DNA of 15,407 bases from Oscillospiraceae bacterium (GCA_016297855.1 JAEDFW010000036.1:1-15407), one strand, 5' to 3'; counted from the stretch's first letter, positions 1 to 7,324 are shown. Notes: generated by a model not told the origin, from the sequence alone. Translations and numbers: made by a program.

Positions 1-429
1 GAGGCGGGCAGTTTTCTGGCCTCGGTCGCGCGCACGCACGCGCAAAGCGGAAAGAATCTCGCCTTTCTTGCCGGCGGCGAAACGGTGGTGCGTCTGATTG
101 GCAGCGGTCTCGGCGGACGCAATCAGGAGCTGGCGCTCGCGGCGGCAGATGGCATCGCCGGGCTGAACGCGGCGGTATTCAGCGTCGGAAGCGACGGCAC
201 TGACGGGCCGACCGATGCGGCAGGCGGCTATGTTGACGGTGAAACAAAAGACCTGCTGAAAGATGCGGGCTGGAGCGCGTATGAGGCGCTGGAAAATAAC
301 GACGCGTATCACGCGCTCGGTGCAGTTGGCGGACTGATCGCCACAGGACCGACGGGCACAAACGTGAACGACGTGGCAGTGGTGCTTGTTCGCGGCCGGG
401 CTTCCGATGGAACACAATTTGAAACGTGA
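1..429 (+). CDS. Glycerate 2-kinase, MOFRL family (3' part)
   Basis: The frame is open from base 1 to the TGA at 427-429, so only the last 142 codons are present and the start lies outside the window. The visible residues match the C-terminal MOFRL domain of glycerate 2-kinases (GckA/TtuD type): GGET, then GSGLGGRNQELAL, SVGSDGTDGPTDAAGG, and near the end TGPTGTNVNDV. Enzymes of this family phosphorylate D-glycerate to 2-phosphoglycerate with ATP in the cytoplasm, linking glycerate and related C2/C3 acids to glycolysis. The gene is convergent with the ABC exporter operon and ends about 60 nt before their shared palindromic terminator. The family call is confident from the motifs. The substrate is inferred from the family, and the kinase N-terminus cannot be judged here. 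Confidence 0.9.
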   Translation, partial: EAGSFLASVARTHAQSGKNLAFLAGGETVVRLIGSGLGGRNQELALAAADGIAGLNAAVFSVGSDGTDGPTDAAGGYVDGETKDLLKDAGWSAYEALENNDAYHALGAVGGLIATGPTGTNVNDVAVVLVRGRASDGTQFET

Positions 430-490
430 CAATTCGGCGCTGCCGCCGGAGGAACCCGCAGATATCTTCGGAGAAAAGTATGGCCACTGA

Positions 491-526
491 AACAAAAGAG
501 CCGCCCGATCGGGCGGCTCTTTTGTT
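491..526. terminator. Perfect palindromic bidirectional terminator
   Basis: The 36 nt are an exact palindrome. The arm AACAAAAGAGCCGCCCG continues through a central AT into its complement. The GC-rich stem is flanked by an A-run on the left and TTTTGTTTGTT on the right, so it can act as an intrinsic terminator for transcripts from either side. It lies between the convergent glycerate kinase gene and the ABC exporter operon, whose stop codon is only two bases away. Confidence 0.9.
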
Positions 527-528
527 TG

Positions 529-2301
529 TTATATGGCGTACTGGCTCGTATAGATTTCGTGATAGAAGCCCTTCTTGTCGAGCAGCTCACGGTGCGTGCC
601 CTGCTCGACGATCTGCCCGTCGCGCACGACCAGAATGAGGTCCGCGTCCACGATGGTGGACAGCCGGTGCGCGATGATGAAGCACGTTTTATCCCGCATC
701 AGTTTGTCCATCGCCTTCTGGATGAGCAGCTCTGTGCGCGTATCGACGTTCGACGTGGCCTCGTCGAGGATCAGCAGCTCACAGTCGGCCAGAAGCGCAC
801 GCGCGATGGTGAGCAGCTGCTTCTGTCCGCCCGACATGCTGACGGTGTCACTGCCGACCACGGTGTCATAGCCGTTCGGCAGCGTGCGGATAAAGTGGTC
901 GCAGTACGCCTCGTCGCACGCGCGCACGATCTCTTCGCGCGTGGCGTCAGGCCTGCCGAAGGCCACGTTTTCCGCGATCGTACCGCCAAAGAGCCACGTG
1001 TCCTGCAGCACCATGCCGAATTTCGCACGCGTGGACGCGCGGGAATACTGGCTCATATCGTATCCGCCGAGCAGGATTTTGCCCGAATCCACGTCATAAA
1101 AACGCATGAGCAGATTCACAAGCGTGGTCTTGCCGGCGCCGGTGGGGCCGACGATGGCAATGTGCTGGCCCTTCTTCACGCGCACGGAGAGGTTGCGGAT
1201 CAGCGGCATATCCTCGGAATAGGAGAAATCGACGTTCCGGAATTCCACGCTGCCGTCGCCGGAATCGGGAATATCCTGCTCGATGGGCGCTTCCTCGTCC
1301 AGCTCGAGCAGCGTGACGATGCGCCGGGCTGCGGCTCTTGCCTGCTGCAGGGTGCTCACGCCGTTGGAGATCTGCTCCAGTGGTTCTGAAAACTGCCGCG
1401 CAAAGAGCACCACCGTCACGATGACGCTCACGGGAACGCCGCGGAACACGATCAGGTATCCGCCCAGCAGGTTGATGGCGATGTATGCCAGCGAGTTGGA
1501 CGCGGCGATGACCGGCTGCACGATGGACGACAAAAAGCTCGCCTTCGACTCGGCCCTGATCTGCTCGGCGTTGATCTTTGCATGGCGGCGGCCGCAGTCT
1601 TCCTCGAGGTTATACGCCTTGGTCGTATCGTAGTTGGTATAGGCTTCCTCCACCACGGAGTAAAGCCTGCCTGACTGCTTGAACATCTGGTGGAAATACT
1701 GCTCGGAGCGGCCGGCAATGCGCGTGGAGAGCCAGATCGAAAGCGGCACAAACACGATGACCACCAGTGCCAGCGCCCAGTTCTCAACAAACAGCATCAC
1801 TGCGATGGCGATAAGCTGCAAAAAGCCGCCCATCACGGTATCGATAACGGTGTGCAGGGAGTTGCCGATACGCGAAACGTCGTCGGTCATGCGCGAAAGC
1901 ACGTCGCCGACGGGCGTGCGGTCGACAAAGCTCACGGGCAGGCGCTGGATCTTGTCCGAGATCATGATGCGCAGGTTGCAGGTAAAATACCGGCTGACGG
2001 CCTTGTTCAAAAGCAGCATTTTGAGATACTGCACCAGCGCGCGCAGCGCGTATACTGCGCCCAGGAGCAAAATGCCCGGCAGCAGTACCTGTGTCACCCG
2101 GTATCCGGCCGTTTCGCGGATGGGGAAATAGTCGATGAGCGCCTGTGTGAGCGTTCCCATCAGCTTGGGGATGACCAGCACGCAGCCGACCAGAATCAGG
2201 CTCAGCAGGCACGCCAGCGCGATCTGCGGCCGGATGCTTTTTGCGCCGCGCAGCAGCGTCCAGAGTTCGCGGCCGGAGGATGTCTTTTTGTTCTGTTTCA
2301 T
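529..2301 (-). CDS. ABC exporter subunit, canonical ATPase site
   Basis: This is a 590-residue fused ABC exporter half-transporter, a usual length for the family. The first ~325 residues form a type-I exporter membrane domain with hydrophobic segments near 28-50, 72-95, 155-190 and 268-300. The nucleotide-binding domain follows: Walker A GPTGAGKTT at 385-393, Q-loop Gln433, signature MSGGQ at 489-493, Walker B ending LILDE with catalytic Glu514, and switch His545 in IIAHRLST. All catalytic residues are present. Its ATG overlaps the stop of the upstream exporter gene (ATGA), and only a weak GAAGG sits upstream, so translation is probably coupled. By pairing with its neighbour it should form a heterodimeric exporter (BmrCD or TM287/288 type) in the cytoplasmic membrane. 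The substrate cannot be read from the sequence; drugs, lipids and peptides are all possible. Confidence 0.95.
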   Translation of the reverse strand: MKQNKKTSSGRELWTLLRGAKSIRPQIALACLLSLILVGCVLVIPKLMGTLTQALIDYFPIRETAGYRVTQVLLPGILLLGAVYALRALVQYLKMLLLNKAVSRYFTCNLRIMISDKIQRLPVSFVDRTPVGDVLSRMTDDVSRIGNSLHTVIDTVMGGFLQLIAIAVMLFVENWALALVVIVFVPLSIWLSTRIAGRSEQYFHQMFKQSGRLYSVVEEAYTNYDTTKAYNLEEDCGRRHAKINAEQIRAESKASFLSSIVQPVIAASNSLAYIAINLLGGYLIVFRGVPVSVIVTVVLFARQFSEPLEQISNGVSTLQQARAAARRIVTLLELDEEAPIEQDIPDSGDGSVEFRNVDFSYSEDMPLIRNLSVRVKKGQHIAIVGPTGAGKTTLVNLLMRFYDVDSGKILLGGYDMSQYSRASTRAKFGMVLQDTWLFGGTIAENVAFGRPDATREEIVRACDEAYCDHFIRTLPNGYDTVVGSDTVSMSGGQKQLLTIARALLADCELLILDEATSNVDTRTELLIQKAMDKLMRDKTCFIIAHRLSTIVDADLILVVRDGQIVEQGTHRELLDKKGFYHEIYTSQYAI

Positions 2302-4022
2302 GCCTGTTCGCCTTCTGTCTGCGAGGCGTAGATCTCGCGGTAGATGCCGCAGCGTGCAAGAAGCTCCGTATGCGTGCCGTGGTCAATGAGCCGGCCGCGG
2401 TCCATGACGAAGATCTGATCCGAGCGCATGGCGGAGGTCACGCGCTGCGTGATGACGATCTGCGTCTTGCCCGAGATCTTCTCGTTCAGCTCGCGGCGCA
2501 GATTCGCCTCGGTCAGAAAATCGAGCGCGGAGAACGAATCGTCGAAGATGTATACCGGCGCGTCCTTCAAAATCGCGCGCGCGATGCAAAGCCGCTGCTT
2601 CTGCCCGCCGGAGAGGTTTTTGCCCGACTGCTCGATCTCATGGTCCAGCCCGTCGGGAAGCGACGCGATGAAATTGCCCAGCTGCGCGATGTTTGCCGCC
2701 GCCAGAATTTCCGCATCCGTTGCGCCGGGCCTGCCCATTTCAATATTGTGGCGGATGGTGCCGGAATAGACGGCCGTTTTCTGCAGCACGCAGCTGATAT
2801 TCCTGCGGACGGTCTTGCGGCTCATCGTATCGGCGCTCACGCCGTCAAAATACACGCGCCCGGACGTGGGGCTGCGGAAACAAAGCAGCATCTGCACAAG
2901 CGTACTCTTACCGCTGCCCGTGCCGCCGATGACGGCGATCTTCTGCCCCGGCTCGATGGAAAGCGAGATATCGGAGATGGCGCTCTCATCCGCGCCTTCA
3001 TAGCGGAACGAGACGTGCTCAAGCCGGATGCCGCCGGAAAACGTCACATCCTGTTCTTCCTGCACATCCGGCACGCCCCGGGTTTCAAAAATCTCGCCGA
3101 TGCGGCCGGCGGCGACTCTGGCTGCGGGCAGCATCACAATGGCGAAGCCTGCCATCAAAATGCCGTTGGCGATCAGCGCCACATACTGAATGAGCGCGAA
3201 GATATCGCCGCCCGAGACGTCGGACACGCCCGTCTGCATCCGAAAGCCGCCGATATACACCATCAGCAGCACCGCGACGTTCAGAATGAATACCGCCAAG
3301 GGGCTGACAAGGCCGCTGCGGACGTTGGCGTTGATAATATTTTCGGCCATGACGTGCGTGGCGTGCGCGATTTTCTCCTGCTGCTCCGGTTCTTTGTTGA
3401 ACGCGCGGATGACGCGGATGCCGTGCAGGCGCTCGCGCATGATATCGTTCTGAATATCGATATATTTGTCGGATTCACGGTGCAGCGGGTGGATGGTTTT
3501 GCCAATGGGCAGCACGATAACGAATACCAGCGGCACAAACGCCAGCAGGATCAGCGACAGCACCACGTCCTTGCGCATCGCCAGCACCACGCCGCCTACC
3601 ACCAGCACGGGGATGGTGATGAGGCTGCCCGAGATGATGGAGGCCACCCAGGACACGGTGCCGATATCATGTGTTGAGCGCGTGAGCAGCGCTGCCGTGC
3701 CGAGCTGATTGAACTCCTCAAAGCTCATGTTGTTGACGTGCGCGAACACCGATGCGCGCAGATCGCCGTTGAAGTTTGCCACAATCTCAGCGCTGAGCCT
3801 GCGCCCGGAAATGAGCGTCGCCAGTCCTACCGCCGCGGTCAGCAGCATCTGCCAGCAGCAGCGCACGATGTAGGCAAAATCGGCTTCCGCCACGCCGTAG
3901 TTGAGGACGTTGCTCATGATCGTCGGCAGCAGCAGGTCGCACACCGTGGCCGTGGCGACCAGCACCATCGCCAGCGCGATGCGCCATTTGTAGGGTTTCA
4001 GGAAGGGCAGAATATGTTTCAT
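2298..4022 (-). CDS. ABC exporter subunit, degenerate ATPase site
   Basis: This is a 574-residue half-transporter and the first gene of the exporter operon. A six-helix membrane domain covers about residues 1-310, and the ATPase domain has Walker A GGTGSGKST (366-374), Q-loop Gln414 and signature LSGGQ (470-474). Two key positions deviate: the catalytic Glu after Walker B is Asp495 (IFDD), and the switch histidine is Gln526 (ITQRVTS). The same Asp/Gln-type degeneration is known for the non-catalytic half of heterodimeric exporters such as TM287/288. The downstream partner keeps Glu and His, so the two should form one transporter with one fully active ATP site. The start is the ATG at 4020-4022. 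The preceding ribosome binding site is weak (TAGGTA). A promoter with a 17-nt spacer lies 46-74 nt upstream. Transported substrate is unknown. Confidence 0.95.
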   Translation of the reverse strand: MKHILPFLKPYKWRIALAMVLVATATVCDLLLPTIMSNVLNYGVAEADFAYIVRCCWQMLLTAAVGLATLISGRRLSAEIVANFNGDLRASVFAHVNNMSFEEFNQLGTAALLTRSTHDIGTVSWVASIISGSLITIPVLVVGGVVLAMRKDVVLSLILLAFVPLVFVIVLPIGKTIHPLHRESDKYIDIQNDIMRERLHGIRVIRAFNKEPEQQEKIAHATHVMAENIINANVRSGLVSPLAVFILNVAVLLMVYIGGFRMQTGVSDVSGGDIFALIQYVALIANGILMAGFAIVMLPAARVAAGRIGEIFETRGVPDVQEEQDVTFSGGIRLEHVSFRYEGADESAISDISLSIEPGQKIAVIGGTGSGKSTLVQMLLCFRSPTSGRVYFDGVSADTMSRKTVRRNISCVLQKTAVYSGTIRHNIEMGRPGATDAEILAAANIAQLGNFIASLPDGLDHEIEQSGKNLSGGQKQRLCIARAILKDAPVYIFDDSFSALDFLTEANLRRELNEKISGKTQIVITQRVTSAMRSDQIFVMDRGRLIDHGTHTELLARCGIYREIYASQTEGEQA

Positions 4023-4067
4023 ATCAGGTACCTATGTCTCACGGAAGTCTCGTACAAACGTTTTGTT

Positions 4068-4096
4068 ATTGTATCACGCTTTTCCCCACAGCGCAA
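4068..4096 (-). promoter_or_regulatory. Sigma-A-like promoter of the ABC exporter operon
   Basis: On the minus strand a TTGCGC -35 (4091-4096) is followed after exactly 17 nt by a TACAAT -10 (4068-4073; 5 of 6 consensus bases). The -10 ends about 45 nt before the exporter start codon. The -35 matches only TTG well. No obvious operator or riboswitch was seen in the short leader, apart from an 8-bp palindrome AGGTACCT (4026-4033) that overlaps the weak ribosome binding site. Confidence 0.6.
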
Positions 4097-4273
4097 GGAA
4101 AAACCGGTTGAATTTCCCACGCAGCCGTTCAACGTCTGGTTGAATATGAAAAGTCCCCGGTATGCCGTGGTTCCGTCGGCCGAATCTACGCCGAAAAAGC
4201 GCACAAACGTACGAAAATAGTCGAAAAATATGAAGAAATGCTGAAGAACGCGTTTCCGATTTGTCATTTTTTC
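4097..4273. other. Divergent intergenic region, no gene seen
   Basis: This AT-richer stretch lies between the two divergent promoters. Open frames across it have no ribosome binding site, no recognisable motifs and run through promoter sequence, so I do not call a gene. A short repeat with GTTGAA/TTCAAC half-sites occurs around 4107-4145. It could be part of an operator for either promoter, but it is too short to assert. Confidence 0.4.
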
Positions 4274-4302
4274 TTTACAATTCTGCGGTTGTGTGATACA
4301 CT
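4274..4302 (+). promoter_or_regulatory. Sigma-A-like promoter of murA
   Basis: A TTTACA -35 (4274-4279) and a TACACT -10 (4297-4302) are separated by exactly 17 nt, and a TGTG stretch precedes the -10. This predicts a transcript start near 4309 and a leader of about 85-90 nt before murA. The leader shows a short CTGGC/GCCAG pairing (4328-4332 with 4355-4359) but no recognisable riboswitch. Confidence 0.65.
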
Positions 4303-4378
4303 GTCAGTAGTTGCTGCGCAGACTGCGCTGGCATGTTTTGTCTTTGCTAAGAAAGCCAGAACCGGAAATACTCTTACC

Positions 4379-4386
4379 AAAGAGGG
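4379..4386 (+). promoter_or_regulatory. Ribosome binding site that places the murA start
   Basis: AAAGAGGG lies 11 nt before the GTG at 4398 and 8 nt before an in-frame TTG at 4395. Homologues begin with M-x-K-(Y/F)-x-I-x-GG, so the start falls here and not at the ATG-less extension reaching back to 4311, which would lie in the untranslated leader almost at the predicted transcript start. Confidence 0.6.
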
Positions 4387-4397
4387 ATTTGAATTTG

Positions 4398-5687
4398 GTG
4401 AAATATATGATTGAGGGCGGTTCGCCGCTGTCCGGCCGCGTGAGCATTTCGGGCGCGAAGAATGCCGCAGTTGCGATGCTGCCCGCCACGCTGCTTGTAA
4501 ACGGCGTGTGCCGAATTGAAAACGTGCCGGACATCTCTGACGTCCGGCTTCTGCTTGAAATTTTGAGTGACATGGGCGCTTCGATTCGACGCCTTTCGCG
4601 CAATACGCTCGAGCTTGACTGCTCGCGCGTGCGCAATGCCACGGCTCCGATTGATCTGGTGCGCCGCATCCGCGCGTCGTATTACCTGATCGGCGCCGAG
4701 CTTGGCCGTTTTGGCCACGCGTGTGTGGCGATGCCCGGCGGCTGCAACTTCGGCGTGCGGCCCATCGACCAGCACATCAAGGGCTTCGAGGCGCTCGGCG
4801 CGCAGGTCGAGCAGTCGGGCGGCTATGTCGTGGCTGACGCGCCTGAAGGCGGCCTGATGGGCGGTCATGTGTATCTCGATATCGTCTCGGTTGGCGCCAC
4901 GATGAACATTCTGCTCGCGTCCGTTCTGGCAAACGGCACCACCGTCATCGAAAACTGCGCCAAAGAGCCGCATATCGTCGATCTTGCCAACTTTCTCAAC
5001 GCCATGGGCGCGAAGATCTCCGGCGCGGGCACCGATATCATCAAGGTGCGCGGTGTGCGTGAACTGCGCGGTGGGGCGTATTCCATCATTCCCGACCAGA
5101 TCGAGGCCGGCACCTACATGGCAGCGGCCGCTGCTGTGGGCGGCAGTGTGCTGATCGAGGGTGTGATCCCCAAGCATCTCGACTGCATCACGGCAAAGCT
5201 GCGCGAAATGGGCGCGCGCGTGACTGAATATGACGACGCGATCCGCGTCGAATCCGTGCGCCGTCTGCGCCGGGCAAACGTCAAGACCATGCCCTATCCG
5301 GGCTTCCCCACCGATATGCAGCCGCAGATCGCGGTATGCATGGCGCTGGCCGAGGGTACGAGCCTTGTCACTGAGGGTATCTACGACAACCGCTTCCGTT
5401 ATACGGGCGAGCTCAACCGCATGGGCGCGTGTATCCAGGTCGAGAGCAAGACCGCCGTCATTGACGGCGTGCGCGAGCTGCACGGCTGCGAGGTGCGCGC
5501 GTGTGACCTGCGCGCGGGCGCGGCAATGGTCATTGCGGCTCTTGCCGCTGGCGGCACGACCATCATCGAGGACGCGCACTATATCGAGCGCGGCTACGAG
5601 GATATTATCGGCAAGCTGGCAGGGCTTGGCGCACATATCCGCAGAGTCGAGACATATGAGGTCGCAACCGCCGACGTGGCGGGCTGA
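4398..5687 (+). CDS. murA: UDP-N-acetylglucosamine 1-carboxyvinyltransferase
   Basis: MurA transfers enolpyruvate from PEP to UDP-GlcNAc, the first committed step of peptidoglycan synthesis, in the cytoplasm. The 429-residue product from the GTG start has the usual family length. It shows GAKNAA (Lys22-Asn23, substrate binding) and GGCNFGVRPIDQH, whose Cys116 is the PEP/fosfomycin-reactive cysteine, as C115 in E. coli. Further on are repeated IEGG/IxNC motifs of the two inside-out alpha/beta barrels and PGFPTDMQPQ with the catalytic Asp. Because the Cys is present, the protein is expected to be fosfomycin-sensitive. A TTG three bases upstream is an alternative start. The gene has its own promoter and a strong terminator, so it appears monocistronic. 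A second murA paralogue is common in Bacillota and cannot be assessed from this window. Confidence 0.96.
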   Translation: MKYMIEGGSPLSGRVSISGAKNAAVAMLPATLLVNGVCRIENVPDISDVRLLLEILSDMGASIRRLSRNTLELDCSRVRNATAPIDLVRRIRASYYLIGAELGRFGHACVAMPGGCNFGVRPIDQHIKGFEALGAQVEQSGGYVVADAPEGGLMGGHVYLDIVSVGATMNILLASVLANGTTVIENCAKEPHIVDLANFLNAMGAKISGAGTDIIKVRGVRELRGGAYSIIPDQIEAGTYMAAAAAVGGSVLIEGVIPKHLDCITAKLREMGARVTEYDDAIRVESVRRLRRANVKTMPYPGFPTDMQPQIAVCMALAEGTSLVTEGIYDNRFRYTGELNRMGACIQVESKTAVIDGVRELHGCEVRACDLRAGAAMVIAALAAGGTTIIEDAHYIERGYEDIIGKLAGLGAHIRRVETYEVATADVAG

Positions 5688-5697
5688 CAAAACAGCA

Positions 5698-5728
5698 AAC
5701 GGAACCCCCACCGGGGGTTCCGTTTTTT
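5698..5728 (+). terminator. Intrinsic terminator of murA
   Basis: A 12-bp perfect stem (AACGGAACCCCC at 5698-5709 with its complement at 5713-5724) closes a 3-nt loop and runs into TTTTTT (5723-5728). It starts 10 nt after the murA stop codon. Confidence 0.93.
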
Positions 5729-5737
5729 CATAGCGCT

Positions 5738-5975
5738 TTGCGCAGAGCGTACTTTGCACAAGCGGCGTGACGCTTCTGAAAAACCGCCCGGCTGCGTGCC
5801 ATGTGCAAAACCGGCAGAGGCAAAGTCGCGCAGCACGTTGCCGTCCATGTGAGGCCGGTCAGTACTGCCGGATTCCGGAGGTAGGGTTATCAGCAGAGGG
5901 CGGCTTTGTAAAAAGCCATCCCCTGATTGGCCTTTCTCTTCCCATTCTTTTTGGCCACACAAAAAAGAATGGGCT
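5738..5975. repeat. Structured intergenic element, probable dispersed repeat
   Basis: About 360 nt separate the murA terminator from the next gene, and most of it is dense in inverted repeats. TTTGCACA (5753-5760) pairs with TGTGCAAA (5802-5809). GGCAA (5819-5823) pairs with TTGCC (5838-5842). GGCTTT (5902-5907) pairs with AAAGCC (5912-5917). A 12-bp perfect stem CCCATTCTTTTT (5941-5952) pairs with 5962-5973. An open frame on the minus strand crosses this block, but it runs through the murA terminator and lacks a start signal, so I do not call it a gene. From memory, similar sequence recurs between genes in Faecalibacterium-like genomes, but I cannot confirm that here. It could be a REP/MITE-like repeat or a structured RNA. 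Confidence 0.4.
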
Positions 5976-6096
5976 GTCGGAGGCGTGTAAAGAAAGCCGC
6001 AAAACAACAGCAGCGAAAACGCACCCGGCGAGTTTACAAATTCGTCATGCGTTTGCGCAGTGTATGTGGTAAACTGAGGAAGAAGGGAGGCCTCGC

Positions 6097-6522
6097 ATGA
6101 ATATTTTGTTCTTTCTCACGCCGAAGGCCATGTGCGCGCACGTTGACGCGGGCGCGACCATCCGGCAGGCGATGGAGCGAATGGAAAATTCCGGTTATAC
6201 AGCCCTGCCGGTATTGGACAAGGACGGCGGCTATTGCGGTGTCATCACCGAGGGAGATCTGCTCTGGGCGCTCAAGCGGCTGTGCGTGATGGACATCAAG
6301 CAGACGGAGAACCACTCGATCTCAGAGATTGCGCCGCGCCGCACGATCCAGCCTGTCACGGTCGATACACGCGTGGAGGATCTGGTTTCCGTTGCGGCCG
6401 AACAGAACTTTGTGCCCGTCGTCGACGACAAGGGCGCGTTTATCGGCATTGTCACCAGACGCAGCATTTTAAAATACTGCCTCGAGCGCTATTTTGTCTG
6501 CGTAGGTACAAACAGCCGCTGA
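6097..6522 (+). CDS. Two-CBS-domain protein (DarB/CbpB-like architecture)
   Basis: The 141-residue product consists almost only of two CBS domains, at about residues 9-62 and 76-130. Each has the typical GYTALPVLDKDG..GVIT and FVPVVDDKGAFIGIVTRR core. CBS pairs bind adenine nucleotides at the cleft between the two domains. Stand-alone pairs of this size in Bacillota include DarB (YkuL)/CbpB, which bind c-di-AMP and regulate partners such as Rel. The conserved TRRSILK stretch near the end resembles TRRVVLK in DarB. That assignment is an inference from size and layout; an AMP/ATP sensor of another kind is equally possible. The start is supported by AAGGGAGG six nt upstream. The M23 peptidase gene follows 71 nt downstream without an obvious terminator, so the two may be cotranscribed. 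Confidence 0.85.
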   Translation: MNILFFLTPKAMCAHVDAGATIRQAMERMENSGYTALPVLDKDGGYCGVITEGDLLWALKRLCVMDIKQTENHSISEIAPRRTIQPVTVDTRVEDLVSVAAEQNFVPVVDDKGAFIGIVTRRSILKYCLERYFVCVGTNSR

Positions 6523-6580
6523 ATCGATATTTTTTCCCAAAACAGGTTTAATCTTCCGGGAAGACGTTCATACTACTCTC

Positions 6581-6587
6581 GGAGGTG
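6581..6587 (+). promoter_or_regulatory. Ribosome binding site that places the M23 peptidase start
   Basis: GGAGGTG lies six nt before the ATG at 6594. A GTG at 6585 in the same frame is part of this site and should not be used as the start. Confidence 0.8.
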
Positions 6588-6593
6588 CAAACA

Positions 6594-7322
6594 ATGCAAA
6601 ACAACAATGAACATTCCGGTTCCAAGTCGTTCCGGAAATTCTTTCAGGAAAAGGGCTACTACATAGTCCTGTTCCTGTGCATCCTTGCAGTAGGAATTTC
6701 GGGCTATATTTTTGTATCGAGCGCCGTATCCGAAAAGAATTCCCTGAACGAAGAGACCATGTCCGTGGCGACGAACGCCACCGTCCCGTCCGGTCAGACG
6801 CCGTCAAAAACGCCGGCGCAATCCGGGAGCAATACCACGTCTGCCGGCAGCACGGATGCCAGCGTAAGCACAGGCGCGATGTCGTCCGGTGATGAAGCCG
6901 TGCGCGAGGCAGCCGCGTCGATCCGTGTCTGGCCCGTTACCGGCCAGACGTTGTCCGGCTACAGCATGGACAAGCTTTCATTCAACCAGACCATGCAGGA
7001 CTGGCGCACACATGACGGCGTGGATCTTCTGGCCGCGCAGGGTGCGACGGTCGCAGCCGCATGCGCCGGTACTGTGACAGCGGTGTACGACGATGAGTAC
7101 CTCGGCACCACGGTTGTCATTGCGCATGATGGCGGCTATACCACGCAGTATTCCAACCTTGCCGCCATGCCCACGGTTGCAGCCGGCGATACGGTCGCGG
7201 CCGGCGATATCATCGGTGCGGTCGGCGCGACTGCGCTTCTGGAGGCGGGCGAAGAGCCGCATCTGCATTTTTCCGTCTATCAAAACGGCACGCCGGTCGA
7301 CCCGGCGGATTTCATCGACTGA
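6594..7322 (+). CDS. Membrane-anchored M23 peptidase, SpoIIQ-like
   Basis: The 242-residue protein has a short basic N-terminus, one membrane segment (about 22-42), a Ser/Thr/Gly-rich linker (about 55-105) and a C-terminal M23/LytM domain (about 112-242). It should therefore face the outside or the intermembrane space. Zinc ligands of the family are visible as His140 and Asp144 (THDGVD) and His225 (PHLHF); His223 is one catalytic histidine. The other catalytic position, normally YxHL, reads YSNL with Asn188. The WRTHDGVDL stretch, size and layout resemble SpoIIQ, the mother-cell/forespore channel protein of endospore formers. A vegetative wall endopeptidase or a non-catalytic M23 protein is the alternative. 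murA-spoIID-spoIIQ is a known neighbourhood in Bacillus and Clostridia, which supports the SpoIIQ reading. No sigma-F promoter was recognised with confidence. Confidence 0.88.
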   Translation: MQNNNEHSGSKSFRKFFQEKGYYIVLFLCILAVGISGYIFVSSAVSEKNSLNEETMSVATNATVPSGQTPSKTPAQSGSNTTSAGSTDASVSTGAMSSGDEAVREAAASIRVWPVTGQTLSGYSMDKLSFNQTMQDWRTHDGVDLLAAQGATVAAACAGTVTAVYDDEYLGTTVVIAHDGGYTTQYSNLAAMPTVAAGDTVAAGDIIGAVGATALLEAGEEPHLHFSVYQNGTPVDPADFID

Positions 7323-7324
7323 GC

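Noticed and set aside
2241..3677. Long plus-strand open frame across the ABC exporter genes
   Set aside because: It is His/Asp/Arg-rich shadow sequence of two clear ABC transporter genes on the other strand, without its own start signal.
4374..5759. Long minus-strand open frame opposite murA
   Set aside because: murA is unmistakable on the plus strand. The antisense frame shows no motifs and runs through the murA terminator.
5594..6007. Minus-strand frame over the intergenic element after murA
   Set aside because: It ends inside murA, crosses the murA terminator and lacks a ribosome binding site. I treat the region as a structured element instead.
6033..6075. Possible promoter for the CBS gene (TTTACA at 6033, TGGTAAACT at 6067-6075)
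   Set aside because: The two boxes are about 31 nt apart. The TAAACT box is so close to the ribosome binding site that the leader would be too short. Only an extended -10 reading could save it.
6552..6564. Short palindrome TCTTCC-G-GGAAGA upstream of the M23 gene
   Set aside because: Six-base arms with a one-base centre occur often by chance. No second site or known operator match supports a regulatory role.
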